Below, in pieces: positions 11,500 to 23,239 of a DNA stretch of 64,000 nucleotides. Positions within the stretch are counted from its first letter, which is position 1; every line of letters starts with the position of its first letter. Source of the stretch: Prorocentrum cordatum (lineage: Eukaryota; Sar; Dinophyceae; Prorocentrales; Prorocentraceae); NCBI GenBank assembly GCA_963575745.1, contig CAUYUJ010019604.1:475776-539775 (forward strand). Reading direction: 5' to 3'. The position numbers were made by a program, and so were the translations under genes. Below the pieces are notes generated by a model. The model did no database searches and had not been told where the DNA came from. It saw nothing but the letters and a program-made list of their open reading frames with translations.

Positions 11500-12010
11500 G
11501 GTTTAGAATGTTCTTGGATTGTTGGCCAGGTTTCATAATGTCTCGCGTGGAACCATATGAACCTGGGTTTAAATGTTCTGGGAATGTTGACTTGGGTTCA
11601 TAATGATTCCCCCGGAACATTAGAAACCCTGGTTTATTACATTGTGGGGATATCGACCCGAAAAACATACTAATGTGGGTTCATAATCCTCTGGAAATAT
11701 TGACTGGGGTTTACAATGTCCCGGGAATAATGAACTCGGTTTTCGCCACTCCGGAATGATGGTAATCATTATACTCCCCCCACCCCCCGGGTTCCTCATC
11801 AGGTTTTTTATGTCGGAATATTGACCCCGGCTCGTTATCTCCAGGAGATAATAAACCCGAATTTATAATGTTCCCAGATTATTGACCCCGGGTTAACTAT
11901 TCTGGAATGATAATGATTGAGCCTGGGAGGCGCTGTTTGGAGGTAAGTTTGGAATCTTGAGTTTAGGTTGATTATTCCAGAAATATAATGATTTGGCCGG
12001 GGGGGGAGCC
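11500..12010. repeat. Degenerate AT-richer tandem repeat
   Basis: Repeated words GGGTTCATAATG, GTTCCCGGAAT and TTGACCCCGGG at irregular spacing of about 45-65 bp, in a distinctly AT-richer segment than its surroundings. No coding potential. Confidence 0.6.
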
Positions 12011-12092
12011 CGACCTTTTTCGCAGGACAAGAATCCATAGGGTATCATCTGCAGATCACGAACCTAGGTTTTCACTCCTAGATGAAAAACCA

Positions 12093-12215
12093 CGGTCGAA
12101 GAGGATTTCACGCCCACCGGGCCCCCTTGGCGGTGCCTCTGGCGCCGCCCCTGCCGCGCTCCGGGCGCCAGGGAGGGGGGCCCAGCGCGGATCCAAGAAA
12201 TCGGCGCGGACCTCC
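12093..12215. mobile_element. Foldback element, diverged copy
   Basis: Right half GGCCCAGCGCGGATCCAAGA, then AATCGGCGCGGACCTCC, matches the 1828-1947 family, and the GCGCC core is present. The left arm is degraded. Followed by TTCTGTTTATG, like other copies. Confidence 0.6.
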
Positions 12216-12389
12216 TTTTGATTCTGTTTATGCGTCTTTTGTTTTTCTTTTGACCCAAGCCGGAGGCGAAGGGTGCGTCGGCTTCTTGGAGGCCGGGCCC
12301 CCGCACCGCTGCTCAAACGAGGAGGAAATAACGTGTGAAGGTCTTCTGTTTTACTCCCCCTATTTTTCGGCGGGAAGGGGAACTCGTCC

Positions 12390-12480
12390 ATTATCTTCCT
12401 CCTGTTCCTCCTCTTCCTCCTCCTCCTTTTCCTTGTCCTCCTTTTCCTCCTCCTCCTCCTCCTCCTCCTCTTCCTCGTTT
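12390..12480. repeat. (CCT)n microsatellite
   Basis: Imperfect CCT/TCC run. Confidence 0.9.
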
Positions 12481-12979
12481 GTCCTGCGATGACCCTGCGA
12501 GGCGCTATGAGGAATCTGCAACGGATCTCTCACGCCCACCCCAAGAACCAATGTCTTTTGCTATGGAGACTTCGGTATCGCTTGTGTTTCAGGATGATCA
12601 TAACAGCGAGCCGTAGTTGGACTACGAGATAGTGGCCACACTCCCAGAGCCAGCGGGGGACGAAGGGCCCTATCGGAGAGCAGGAACGTAGGTGCCAATC
12701 TTCTCATGCAATATGGAAATCCTTGGCACGTGCGGATGACCCCTCAGGGGCGTGGTGAACATTGGTAGCAGACGTCAGAGCTGCCGCCTTCCCCGACTTC
12801 GAGCGTGGCGGACCCGAGGGCCCAGCTTCTTAATACATCACCAAGAGACATGAACTTCCAGACCGTGGAAAGAAACTCAGAGCCTGCGACAGGGGGGCTA
12901 AGCGCACCAGGCGACGTCTTGACATCCCCCAGGTCCGTAGGCTTCCCGACGAGGCCGCCCCAGTTGCCGAGCGCGGCCA

Positions 12980-15900
12980 TACACCTACGGCGTGGACGGT
13001 TGCTTGCCAGAGTGGGGTCAGGCAGGTATCATCGAGTACGACGACGAAGTTTCAAAACTGTTTTCCGCACTTCCAGTTTACTGACGACGCGTGGACCGAC
13101 GCCATGCCGGCCGCGGACGCCCACGGAGGTCTCTCGCTTGCACAAGTACCTGACCCAGAGTTCCCTGTCCACCTGGCTCTCGAGCTACGCGCACAAAATG
13201 ACCCGGGCGGTGAATGGCAGGGGCAGAGAGAACCACCTGCTGCGACGGCCTACGGCGACTGGACGGGGACGTTCGCGGCGCTGAGGATGTCCGCTCGTGC
13301 GCGTTTCTCCCCCTCCCCCTCGCACTCGGCCCCTGCGGGGATCTGGTTCGCCGGTCCTTAAAGCGGCGAGTCGTGAGAGCCGATGCGACCCCGCCAGCGT
13401 GCCAGACGACTGCGCCCTTCGACGGCCACCTTCACATGTGCGATTTTTTACACTGGCGGGGCGCCTCCCAGCCATGAGTAGACAGATGGGCGTATTATGC
13501 CGTGCTCCTGCTTGGTGGCGCTGGTCTAGGACGCGCCACCCCGCGAGGGGGGGTGACAGGGCCGGCGCGAAGGCCACGGGGCTGATCCCGTTCGGCAAGA
13601 CTGGGCACCGTGCTATCTTCGCGCGTCGCCGCAAGCCACTGTTGCCGCATCGCGCCCACCGCCGCGCCCGACGCCGCGCGCGGCAGGGAGCTCAGCCAGA
13701 CTCGAGAACCCACGGGAAGCACAAGGTGAACTGCGCGCAGCCAAGGAAGAGCACGAGCCACGCCCCCCCCGCGGAGGAGGAGGAGGAGGAGAGGGAGGAG
13801 GAGATGGAAGAGGAGGAGGAGGAGATGGAGGAGGAGGAGGAGGAGGAGGAGGACGAGGACGAGGAAGTCACCTCCTCCGCGGCGCGCTCCGCGCGCGAGG
13901 GCGCGGCGGGCCAGGGGCCCGGTCATCCCGGACATGCAGGGCCAGATGTTCCCGGGGCAGCGCGGCGCGGAGACCGTCGCGCGGGGGCGCGCGGGGGGCG
14001 GGGCGGCCCTCTGCGCTCTCATTGGCGGCGCTGGCATGGGCGACGGCAACGCGCGCGAGCTGTTCGCCCGCTCCTTTGCCCGCCGCCTCGCGGGCTGAAG
14101 CGCCGCCCTCGCGGCGGAGAGCGACGAGACTTTCGCCCTCGACGGCGGCGCCGAGGCTCCGGCATTCGAGGCGGCCACCCTCGCCCACCGCCCTTTGTCG
14201 GGCCAACTCGCGGACCTCGCCGCGCGGGACTGGCGCAGGCGATGTTCCCCAGACCTTGCCCCCCCCCCCCCCCCCCCCTTCCTTACTCGAGCCCGATCCG
14301 AGCGGCAGGCCCGGCCAAGAGGCCATCCGACCTCCTGGCCCAGAAGCACGGGGCCCATGGAGGTTTCGCCCAGAATGCTGGTGAAGAAATCGCCATGCCC
14401 GTCTCTTTCGACGCAGGGAGCTACGCGGCCGCCGGAGCTGTCTCGTCAGGTCCTGTCTTGATTCCAGGGCAACCTTGGGCACGGCCTGTGCATCACGGGG
14501 GAGTAAAGCAACCCGCTGGATTGGCGGGGGCCGACGGGCCCGCGTTGATGGCGCCCGTTCGGCCCGGCGCAAGCCCGGGGGGTTCTGGGCCCTGCAGGCT
14601 TGTTTCTGCGATGATAAAACGCATGGCCCTCCCTGGGGTCGGTTCCCCGCGGCGCGGCTCACTCGGGCCTCGAGGCATGCGTCCTCTACGGGAGGGGCCA
14701 TGCCGAGCTAAACGCAGCCATTTTGGGATTCGCGAAGGCCCCTCTCGGGGGGCGGGGGGGCTCGCGCGGCGCGCCGACGCGAGCGGCGTGGATCGGCGCG
14801 TGGAACAGAGTTTGCCGCGGCAGACGCGAGGACAGAGCTTCTCGCGCGCAGGATAAGACCCCGGCAGCGTTTGGCCCAGTATCTGATGCATCTGCGCAGG
14901 CTGTAGCAGCACTACTCGAGCACTCGCAGTTCATGAAAATGGCGCGTCCGTCTTCGCTTCGGGAGGACGGATTTGCACCCAAAAAAGAAAAAACTGGGCT
15001 GTTCAGATGCAGTCCGATATCCCCGCGCTCCGCCTGATTCCGCAAGCCATGTTCCCAGTGGGCCACGGGCGCTCGATCCGGGCCATCTTTGCGAACTATG
15101 GTGCGGCAGTGGCGTTCGCCTGCGTCGACCCCGAGAGCCTCCGCAGAGTCTATTGGGGCCAGGCCTTCTGTCGCCCCCATCCAGCCTCCGCGGGGTCTTC
15201 GCGCTCCACAGGCCCCGCCAGTGCCTGAGTTGCCGCCGCGAGAGTGCGCGCGCGAGCTCCCCCGGGAGAACGGCGAGCCCTGCAGCAACGACGTCTTTGC
15301 CTCCGGGGGTGCTCTGGGTGCCCGCCGGCGCCGCCGCCCTGCTCATAATTGTCGCGATTAACCGGCGTTCCTCATGCTCCTTGATTCCAAATCGGAGGTA
15401 CTAGCCAAAAGAAAATGCCGTCCAGCTCCTCAAACAGAAGGTGCCTGGTGGGCTTCAGCCCGCGCCCCATGGCCCTCTCGCCCCAGAGGTTCCTGAGGCC
15501 CCGTGCGGTTCGCGCAGCGCGCCTCAGCTCTGGGGCCGTTCGGGCCCAGGGCGCGTTTGCCGCCCCCTCGGCCATGCAGACGCACGTCAGAGAGGAGAGC
15601 GCCCACCCGCCTCCAGGGGCGCACTTCGACGTCGACATCCGCAGATCGCGCCTCGAGCGCTGGGGCGGAACGGCGGCGGCAAGAGCTCCGATGGGAGCCG
15701 GCGCGGAGAGGGGTGCCGAACGCTCCGCCGCGAAGGAGGCGGACCGAAGAGACCAGCGTGCCAGCGGGGCCAACGGCAGCGCCCTGCGCCTCGGCAGCCA
15801 CCAGGACGAGGTCAAGGCCCACCTCGGTAAGCTCGGGGCGCCGCGTGCGCTCGTTGTGGCTCGGTGCGGCAAGGCGTCGAAGGCCTCGGTCGCGCGCCGG

Positions 15901-16535
15901 TAGAGTGGGGGCAGGCGGGTGTCCCAGCGGCGGCGCGCGCGGCGCTGCGACGCGAGCTGGGGCTCGCACGCCTTGCGGCGGCCGCGCGCAGGCGCGCGCA
16001 GACGATGGCCGAGCGCGACGACGCCCAGTACTCGCGGCCCACCGCGGAGTAATACTGCACAGAGACGGTTAGGCTAAGGACGCGACAAACAAGGGCCATA
16101 TCGAGGCTGGGCAACGGATGCCAGAGCTGGAGGAGCTGGGCATCCCACATCCTCGCGCGCGGATGGCCCTCGTCGGCGCGCCGATCGCCCAGGGCGAGAA
16201 CATTGGCCAGGTGAATCTCGTCAAGGTCACGCAACGCCACCGGAGAGTAAATCAGGAGCGGCTCTCGCGCCGCGCGGACGCCGACGAGATCAGGCGCTGC
16301 AGGGCGCAGACGACGCGCGCGTGCGACTTGGCGAAGATATGGCTGGCAGTCGACGCCCCCGACCTCGATGGGGCCGCGGCCATCTCCCGGGTGCAGCCAG
16401 GGGGCCCGCGCGGGCACGGTGCGCCGCCGAGGGCTCGCGATGCGCGCCCTCTGCAGATGACCTTGGGTGCCGCGCAGCAAGAAGATCGGGGGCTGCGCAG
16501 ATTTTTCCATCGGTTGGAGGGTATCGCCTAGCACG
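12980..16535 (+). other. GC-rich region with scattered coding-like stretches
   Basis: Several plus-strand stretches read like protein rather than repeat, in different frames. About 13060-13290: HFQFTDDAWTDAMPAADAHG and following. About 13925-14235: IPDMQGQMFPGQRGAETVAR, then ALIGGAGMGDGNARELFARS with a TGA after ARRLAG. About 15030-15130: MFPVGHGRSIRAIFANYGAA. About 16082-16530: GHIEAGQRMPELEELGIPHP, then ENIGQVNLVKVTQRHRRV, ending at a TAG. They are separated by frame changes and low complexity. A broken multi-exon gene or old retroelement is possible; no family was recognised and intron borders could not be placed. Confidence 0.25.
13776..13870. repeat. (GGA)n microsatellite
   Basis: GAGGAGGAGG run with occasional substitutions, inside the coding-like region; would encode poly-Glu if translated. 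Confidence 0.9.
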
Positions 16536-17459
16536 CCAATTCCCACGACTACTTCGGTTACCCAGCCAACTCCCCACGGAAAAGTGGAGCCCCAAAGCAT
16601 GCCTCGCATGAGTTCCGCTCCCCAGTCGACTTCCGAGAATATTTTCCCCCTTTGCGCAGATCCTGAACCTATTCGGGTTCCGTCGTGGAGGCCAGTGAGT
16701 TTTTTTGTGTCCCCCTGGGTATACGAGGAAGGGTTTCGCCTTCGTTTCGAACGAGTTGAACGCCGTTGTCCCTCGGCCGTACCTCGAGGCCCTATATTTT
16801 TCCAGTTGGTTTTGCCCGCTTACTGTCTCAGTCCTTTTTCGGCCCCCTCCCCCCGGTCGCCCCGCCCAACGGCCTGCCGTCTTTAAACCGTGGGCGGACA
16901 GAACCCCCAACAGTGACGCGTCGATTAGTGAGTTGTCCGTTTTCGGTTCCCCAGAAGACGCCGTGGCCGTTATTTTCCAGGCTTGCGCCCGCCAGGTTTG
17001 GGCTCAGGTCGTTTTCGCTGAACCACGTTTTACTAAAGGGGGGTCTGTCCATCCCGGAGTAAAGCGTGGCGAACTAGCAGTGGTAGCGGCTGGGTGGGAG
17101 CAAAATGCATAATGCCACGCTTGGCCCCCCTTCAGGAGTTAACGCGCAATATAAACGATCGGCCGCGGCCAACTGCAGTTCGAACGCACGGCACATGTCT
17201 GCAGAGTCGATCAATGGATCGATCGATATCCCCCTCATCCTCACCCCCCTCTCCATCAACAGTCCTTCTGGGGATGCAGCTTCGGAGGATCGAATGTCTG
17301 AGCTGGGTTTTCTGCGAGAGCTCTCCTGAAGCATAGGTCGTATCAGTCGTCGTAGTCGCACTCGCTATCGCAACCGCGGGTAAGTGACTATTTTCCGCTG
17401 TTGGCGGGGCCCCAATCCGTCAATAAGGCCGCCAAACAATGATCAGTTTCCATTGCTGG
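16536..17459. other. No gene recognised
   Basis: Unique-looking sequence, including GAACCACGTTTTACTAAA near 17020, which faintly resembles the end of the 4217-4435 element. No convincing reading frame. Confidence 0.4.
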
Positions 17460-17760
17460 GGGGGGGAGATTTTGTTCCACGGCCATTCGGGAGCGGCCAA
17501 AAGAGGGGTTGATGACTGCGGGGTGGGACATCATGGCCTTTGCCATGGTGCCTGGGCGGAGTTCATGGCCCCATGTCTTTTTCTTGCGCGTCGGTCCCCG
17601 CTTCGTCCGTGCACATGCCTAGCGACGCGATTTGCGAACCATCTTCTTGGACGCCCGCCTCACAGACGCTCCCATACCGCTGCCCTTCCCTCGTCGCCAC
17701 GGCTGGATTCCCTTCGAGTTGCGGGTCGGCATGTCCTTGGAGAGGTCCGCGGAGCAGTGT
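17460..17760 (+). repeat. Dispersed repeat
   Basis: GAGCGGCCAAAAGAGGGGTTGA and downstream CTTGGACGCCCGCC align with 2405-2600. The right end (CCCATACCGCTGCCCTTC, CTCGTCGCCACGGCTGGATT) aligns with 26692-26770 and 20030-20060. Confidence 0.5.
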
Positions 17761-18825
17761 TATGGGCAATTTCTTTGCTGTCCCCCACAAGGTGCAGCAC
17801 ACCAGGTGGGGGATCCGCTTGCTGCTGGAGGATCCGTCGGTTGGCAAATGGGGTCTTGGAGGATGGGGTGCGGCAAGACTCGAATTCGCCGGAACTCAGG
17901 TTTGCCGACGCTGTTTGACGGTCCTGTCCTGCAGTTTTCGTGGGATGTTTGCAGCGAGAGTTCGCGTCAAACTTCAGACGGGGTCCCTTAATTTTCCTGA
18001 CGGCTCTGTCGGGCCAACCCGAGTCCCGAACCCGAGTTGTGCGTCTACTTGGCTGAGGGATTGGGCTCTGAGGGAAGGGAGAGGAACGGTAGGGTCGCGT
18101 CGCGTTGACCGACGGCGACCCCACCGCCGTGTTTGTGTGTTGAACGCCGCCGGCGACCTAGAATTGGTCAATGTTCAACGAGCTGAAGTTTTTGAAACGG
18201 CCGATCGTGCAAGGTTGATTGAATGGTTCCCGCGGTGGCAGAAGTCAGCTCCAGGGTCGACACGACGCGAACTTGCCGCACCCAGGTTGAGCTTGCATTT
18301 TGTAAAACCTCCTCGCCCCAGGGCCCCACGCCCCTCGGCCCCGGTTCGGACCGAGGGAAGGGACACGCTGACCATGACTAAGACGTCGCGGGAATTTGTC
18401 GGTGCCGATGTTGGTCATGGTCCATGTCGGTCGTTGCCGATTCGCGAGGAGGGTCAGCGAAATGACGGTGACCAAAATCGACGGTGACCACGATCGGCAT
18501 GACGGTTCCCGGTGCAGTCTTGATCATGGTCCCCGTTTCCTTCCCTTCCATTTGCAGCGCCGAAGGACGGCAGCCGAGCCAGCCGAGGCAGATTCGCTGC
18601 GGAGGACAGCACGGCCAGGGTGCGCTCCTTGGTAGCGGCCTCGGCCAGTGCGGCGGGCCGTGCGGCGGCCGCCTGCTTCGGGTGGTTGGCTGCCCCCGGA
18701 AGCAGCTCTCCAGCGCCTGACCCTGGCCCGGACGCCGCCAGCACTCGGAGGAGGAATTGGTGCCGATACCGCTACTCGCAGAACAAAATCGGCATACATC
18801 TAGTTTCGTGAGGGTGTTTCTAATG
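17761..18825. other. No gene recognised
   Basis: Overlapping long open frames on both strands (for example 17540-18487 plus) lack family resemblance and mutual consistency. GACGGTGACCACGATCGGCA-like short repeats occur at 18400-18530. Confidence 0.35.
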
Positions 18826-19159
18826 ACGGGCGTCATGGCCTTCGCCCCCCCCCCCACCCCACCCCACCCCCACCCCACCCCCACCCCCACCCCCACCCGC
18901 TTTGACGTAACGCCACCCCCCCCACCCCACACCAGAGCGCTCTTGGCACTGCCGCCGTGCGCATCGGGATCCGCATAGCTGTCCGCATAGGAATCCGCAT
19001 AGGAGTCTGGTCCACATTGGGAATATCAAGGGGATCCGCATAGACATGCGCATTCGCATCCGTTCTTGTCGGCATCCTGTTCCTGCTGTTGCCGCTACTC
19101 CTGCCTCCCTCACGTGCCCTGTAGCGCCGACCCCCACGACGGGGGGGGAATGGTGAGGG

Positions 19160-19260
19160 AGGAGGAGGAGGAGGAGGAGGAGGAGGAGGAGGAGGAGGAG
19201 GAGGAGAAGGTGGCGGTGGCGGTGGCGGTGGCGGTGGCGGTGGCGTTGGAGGGAGGAGGG
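19160..19260. repeat. (GGA)n and (GGTGGC)n microsatellites
   Basis: Perfect GGA run at about 19160-19207, then GGTGGC units to about 19250. Confidence 0.95.
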
Positions 19261-19355
19261 TAAAACGTCGCATTATATTATCAGCACTTCCCTGGCTGCG
19301 TTTAGCTGCCCGTAGCAGATCCTCACCTACATACTCGTTCTACCTGTCCTGTGCA

Positions 19356-19660
19356 CGCAGGCGCTGTGGTATACACCAGCGCTGCGTTGCACGAGGATGC
19401 TGTGTTGTAGACAGGCGCGGTGGTATGCACAGGCACGGCGGTGCACGCAAGCATTGTGGTGTACACAGGCGCTGTGTTGCACATGGTTGCTGCGGTGTAC
19501 ACATTCCCTTTGGTGTACACCGGCGCTGTGGTGCACGCAAGCACTGTGGTGTACACAGGCGCTGCGTTGCACACGGCTGTTGCGGTCTACGCAGGCGCTG
19601 TGGTGTACACGCGCGCTGTGGTGCACGCGAGCATTGTGGTATACACAGGCGCTGTGGGGC
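19356..19660. repeat. GTGGTGTACACAGGCGCT tandem array
   Basis: About 18-bp degenerate units (GTGGTGTACACAGGCGCT, GTGGTGCACGCAAGCATT) in alternating higher-order arrangement. Related in style to the CACCACATAG arrays at 25.0, 26.9 and 34.7 kb. Confidence 0.8.
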
Positions 19661-19850
19661 AGATCGCCACCTACATGCTGCTCGCGTCGTCGTCGTCGCT
19701 CGTCGCTCGTGGCTCATCGTCGTCGTGCGCGCGGGCGCGGCTTTGGTGCCGGAGCCACACGGCGGGGGGGGGGGCGTTACGTCATACCCCCCCCGCTCCC
19801 CCCCCCTCCATGACGCCCGTCATCGCCGAAAATAAAGAGACGCTCTCCTT

Positions 19851-19955
19851 GGAGGTCTTCGCGGATTTCTTGGATTTGCGTTGGGCCCCCTTGGCGGCGC
19901 TCCGCGCGCCAGGGAGGTGGGCCCAGTGCCGATCCATGGAGTCTGCGCGGACCTC
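19851..19955. mobile_element. Foldback element copy
   Basis: GGAGGTCTTCGCGGATTTCT, then TTGGATTTGCGTTGGGCCC, at left. GGGCCCAGTGCCGATCC and TGCGCGGACCTC at right. Same family as 1828-1947, followed by TTTTATGTTTATG. Confidence 0.7.
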
Positions 19956-20014
19956 AAAGATTTTATGTTTATGTTGTTTTCCGCTCCTCTAGCTACCCTT
20001 GCGCCTCGTTTTCG

Positions 20015-20140
20015 CAGTGTTTGGGCCTTCTGGGAGGCCCTCGTCGGCACCGCTGGAGTTGCTTCGAAATTCTGGTCAGAGCGCACCCTGAGAGAGGTCT
20101 AGGGAGTAGCTTATCGGTATCACTTGGTTCCTCCAAGCAT
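20015..20140 (+). repeat. Dispersed repeat shared with 26.7 kb
   Basis: TGGGCCTTCTGGGAGGCCCT, then CGTCGGCACCGCTGGAGTTG, through AGAGAGGTCTAGGGAGTAGC to a TATCGGTATC word, aligns along its length with 26721-26840. Confidence 0.65.
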
Positions 20141-20210
20141 TGGGCCGTGGACACGCAGCCCCACAGCGGTGCTCGAGGGAGGAAGGATCGGCTTAAGCAT
20201 AAGCTGTCAC

Positions 20211-20335
20211 AGGTCCGCGCTGATGTCTCTGATGTTGACGCCTGCATGGCGGCGCCTGAGGCGCTGCTCCTCGCGCCCTCCGAACCCCAGGGAGGGGGCT
20301 CCAGCGCCGATCCGAGAGATCCGCAGGGACCTCCG
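20211..20335. mobile_element. Foldback element copy
   Basis: AGGTCCGCGCTGATGTCTC at left and CTCCAGCGCCGATCCGAGAG with CAGGGACCTCCG at right; partly degraded centre. Followed by TTTCTATGTTTATG. Confidence 0.65.
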
Positions 20336-20603
20336 ATAGTTTCTATGTTTATGCAGCTGTTTCTTCTTTTAGGCAAGTTCCGGTGCGGCACACTAGCTGG
20401 GGGAACCGTCTGGTGCTGGGTGGCTTGCGACCGAGCCTTTCGGAGTGGCACTTGCCGAGCGGAGGAACAAGCCAAGAGATCTCGTGCAGCTCCCGAGTTG
20501 GTAGCGGCGGGCGATTGCCGTGAGGAACCTTCTTGACGCACGTGATCCCGTGGGCGTGTACACCATCATCGGGGAACAAACAATGTCACAAACATAAGCG
20601 GTA

Positions 20604-20730
20604 GGAGGTCCGCGCTGATTTCTTGGATCGGCGCACCCCCGCTTCCTGGCGCGTGGAGCGTGCCAGGGGCGGTGCCGCAGGCGCCGCCAGGAGCGCCAGC
20701 GCCGATCCGGGAAGTTCGCGCGGACCTTCG
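20604..20730. mobile_element. Foldback element copy
   Basis: GGAGGTCCGCGCTGATTTCT, then TGGATCGGCGC, at left. AGCGCCGATCCGGGAAGTTC, then GCGCGGACCTTCG, at right. The core CCTGGCGCGTGGAGCGTGCC matches the family. Confidence 0.7.
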
Positions 20731-20779
20731 AAAGTTCTTCCCCAAACAGTGCTTGCGCTTAGTGGTTCTTACTTCTGGT

Positions 20780-21305
20780 CTGAGGAACTGGGCCGTGTCT
20801 TCAGTCTGGCAGCTGTGTGGCCGCCGTCGCCGCCCCGTCGCCGCCTCGTTGCCGCCCGTCGTCTGGGCCGGTCTTCGGTCTGACGGCTATTTGGCCGCCG
20901 CCGCTGCCGCCCCGTCGCCGTTATTCGCCGGCCCTCGCCTGGGCCGTGTCTTCAGTCTGGCAGCCATTTGGCCGCCGTCGCCGCCGCCTCGTCGACGCCC
21001 GTCGTCTGGGCCGGTCTTCGGTCTGGCGGCCATTTGGCCGCCGTCGCCGCCCTGTCGCCGCCTCGTCGCCGCCCGTCGTCTGGGCCGGTCTTCGGTCTGG
21101 CGGCTATTTGGCCGCCGCCGCCGCCGCCCCGTCGCCGTTATTCGCCGCCCCTCGTCTGGGCCGTGTCTTTGGTCTGGCGGCTATGTGGCCGCCGTCGCCT
21201 CCCCGTCGCCGTCTAGTCACCGCCCGTCCTTTGGGCCGTATCTTCAGTCTGGCGGCTATGTGGCCGCCGCCGCCGATTTGTCGCCGCCTCGTCGCCGCCC
21301 TTGAT
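20780..21305 (+). repeat. ~75-bp tandem satellite with GCC expansions
   Basis: CTGGGCCG recurs at 20863, 20939, 21006, 21080 and 21156, with flanking copies near 20787 and 21231 (spacing 67-76 bp), followed by TCTTCGGTCTGGCGGCTATT and a variable (GCC)n block. About seven units. Confidence 0.85.
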
Positions 21306-21559
21306 TCTCCTTTTTAAAAACAGAATAGGATCTTAGATCCTATTCTGTTTCGGGATTATCCCCCCCGGCATTATTCTTCCCCCCCCGGCATTATCACTGC
21401 CCCTTTCGGGTATGTAAATCATTTATGATTCTGACCACAGGTCCATCCTGAATATGAGTTTACACTATCCCAGGGGGCCGGTTTCCCCCCCTGAGGATCC
21501 CTTGTGCAAAAAACACAATGCGGTGACTTGTTTTCCTATCGTAGCACTTTTTCGCTAAT

Positions 21560-21696
21560 CCCTTGCAAAAAATGGGACGAAGTGCGCACGCGCGCGTCGT
21601 CGCGCGCGCATGCCGAAATCCTTCAAAAACCTTCGGCGTCGGAAGGATTTCGCAATCGAGTTCCCAAAAAAACATACAAATACCCTGTGACGTACC
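21560..21696 (+). repeat. Left piece of an interrupted dispersed repeat
   Basis: CTTGCAAAAAATGGGACGAA through CGCGCGTCGTCGCGCGCG, CCTTCAAAAACC and TCGGAAGGATTTC, ending at CATACAAA. It aligns with 24066-24186. Its right-hand continuation is not here but at 23090. Confidence 0.65.
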
Positions 21697-23089
21697 CGAC
21701 CCATTTGTATCATGGGAAGCGAGGAGTTGGCCGAAACTTGCACGGACAATCAAATTGCAGGATCCGTTGTTTGATATGTAAGCTACTTGGGACACGCGCC
21801 AATGGAATGATGCGCAGGAGTACCATACAAGAACGAGGGGCGACAACTACAGGCTCGAAGAGGACATGTGGAGTCGGGAAAGAAAAGCAGGAGAAAGACG
21901 TGCGGGAAACCCACTGTGCTGGGCCCCCCAGCAGGCCTCGAAATTGGCGACAGTTTCACAGATCGCAGCCCCCCAGGGATGGCGAGGTCCCATGTGAATC
22001 CGCCGTGAGTACCCACTGTGCTGGGCCCCCCAGCAGCCCTCGAAAGTGGCGACAGTTTCACAGATCGCAGCACCCCAGGGATGGCGAGGTCCCATTTGAA
22101 TCCGCCGTGGGTACCCACTGTGGTGGGCCCCCGGCAGGCCTCGAAAATGGCGACAGTTTCACAGATCGCAGCCCCCCAGGGATGGCGAGGTCCCATGTGA
22201 TCCGCCGTGGGTACCCACTGTGCTGGGCCCCCCAGCAGCCCTCGAAAGTGGCGACAGTTTCACAGATCGCAGCCCCCCAGGGATGGCGAGGTCCCATTTG
22301 AATCCGCCGTGGGTACCCACTGTGCTGGGCCCCCAGCAGCCGTGGAAAGTGGCGACAGTTTCACAGATCGCAGCCCCCCAGGGATGGCGAGGTCCCTTTT
22401 GAATCCGCCGCGAGTGCACACTGTGCTGGGCCCCCCAGCAGCCCTGGAAAGTGGCGACAGTTTCACAGATCGCAGCCCCCCATGGATGGCGAGGTCCCAT
22501 TTGAATTCGCCGCGAGTGCACACTGTGCTAGGCCCCCCAGCAGGCCTCGAAACTGGCGACAGTTTCACATATCGCAGCCCCCCAGGGATGGCGAGGTCCC
22601 TTTTGAATCCGCCGCGAGTGCACACTGTGCTGGGCCCCCCAGCAGCCCTCGAAAGTGGCGACAGTTTCACAGATCGCAGCACCCCAGGGATGGCGAGGTT
22701 CCATTTGAATCCGCCGCGAGTGCACACTGTGCTGGCCCCCCAGCAGGCCTCGAAACTGGCGACAGTTTCACAGATCGCAGCACCCCAGGGATGGCGAGGT
22801 CCCATTTGAATCCGCCGCGAGTGCGCACTGCGCTGGGCCCCCCCAGCAGCCCTGGAAAGTGGCGACAGTTTCACAGATCGCAGCCCCCCATGGATGGCGA
22901 GGTCCCATTTGAATCCGCCGCGAGTGCACACTGTGCTGGGCCCCCCAGCAGGCTTCGAAAGTGGCGACAGTTTCGCCGATCGCAGCCCCCCAGGGATTGC
23001 GACGAGCGAGGCAAAAGGCAGGTGGGAAGAGGGGGGCGGGAAGGCGCAAGCAGTGCTCTATTCAAAACGAGAACCCAACGCAGGAGGGT
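21697..23089. mobile_element. Insertion carrying the 102-bp satellite
   Basis: In the intact copy the words CTACAAA and AGCACAAGGTTTCGCAACAC are adjacent (about 24180-24205). Here CATACAAA ends at about 21696 and AGCACAAGG begins at about 23096. The 1.4 kb between, including the whole satellite array, therefore looks inserted. No obvious terminal inverted repeat or transposase was seen. Confidence 0.45.
21908..22995 (+). repeat. ~102-bp homogeneous satellite, about 11 units
   Basis: GGCGACAGTTTCACAGATCG recurs roughly every 101-104 bp from about 21946 to about 22966. Each unit carries TGCTGGGCCCCCCAGCAG (itself self-complementary) and GGGATGGCGAGGTCCC. Units are about 90% or more alike, suggesting recent amplification or homogenisation. 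Confidence 0.9.
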
Positions 23090-23170
23090 TGGGAAAAGCA
23101 CAAGGTTTCGCAACACTGATTTGCTAAAAAAGCTTCCGCGCGAGCTCGTGCGAAATCTTAAGAAAACCAA
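23090..23170 (+). repeat. Right piece of the interrupted dispersed repeat
   Basis: AGCACAAGGTTTCGCAACAC, TGATTT and CGCGCGAGCTCGTGCG match 24187-24245. Confidence 0.6.
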
Positions 23171-23239
23171 ATGTTTTCTAAAGATTGGGGAGGGCTGACG
23201 GCCGGTGCCGCCGACCCTGATCGAAAGGGCTAGGAGCGG

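Larger units (their letters stand above)
18826..19823. mobile_element. ~1-kb inverted-repeat element
   Basis: Left end ATGACGGGCGTCATGG, then a C-rich tract and GACGTAACGCCACCCCCC (to about 18922). Right end GGGGGGCGTTACGTCAT (from about 19767), a C-rich tract, then CCATGACGCCCGTCAT. The two ends are reverse complements in the same order, giving subterminal inverted repeats of roughly 60-90 bp. The interior holds CCCCAC, GCATAG(GAATCC), GGA and GGTGGC repeats and the 19356-19660 array; no transposase. A smaller relative lies at 26131-26336. Confidence 0.6.

Noticed and set aside
13297-14856. 519-codon plus-strand frame
   Set aside because: Passes through a GGA microsatellite and poly-C; the more protein-like readings in this stretch lie in other frames.
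21783-22931. Long frames across the 102-bp satellite
   Set aside because: Open on both strands because units are homogeneous; unit length varies 101-104, so frames drift.
21908-22995. CRISPR array
   Set aside because: Whole units of about 102 bp are repeated without short conserved repeats separated by unique spacers; eukaryotic satellite.
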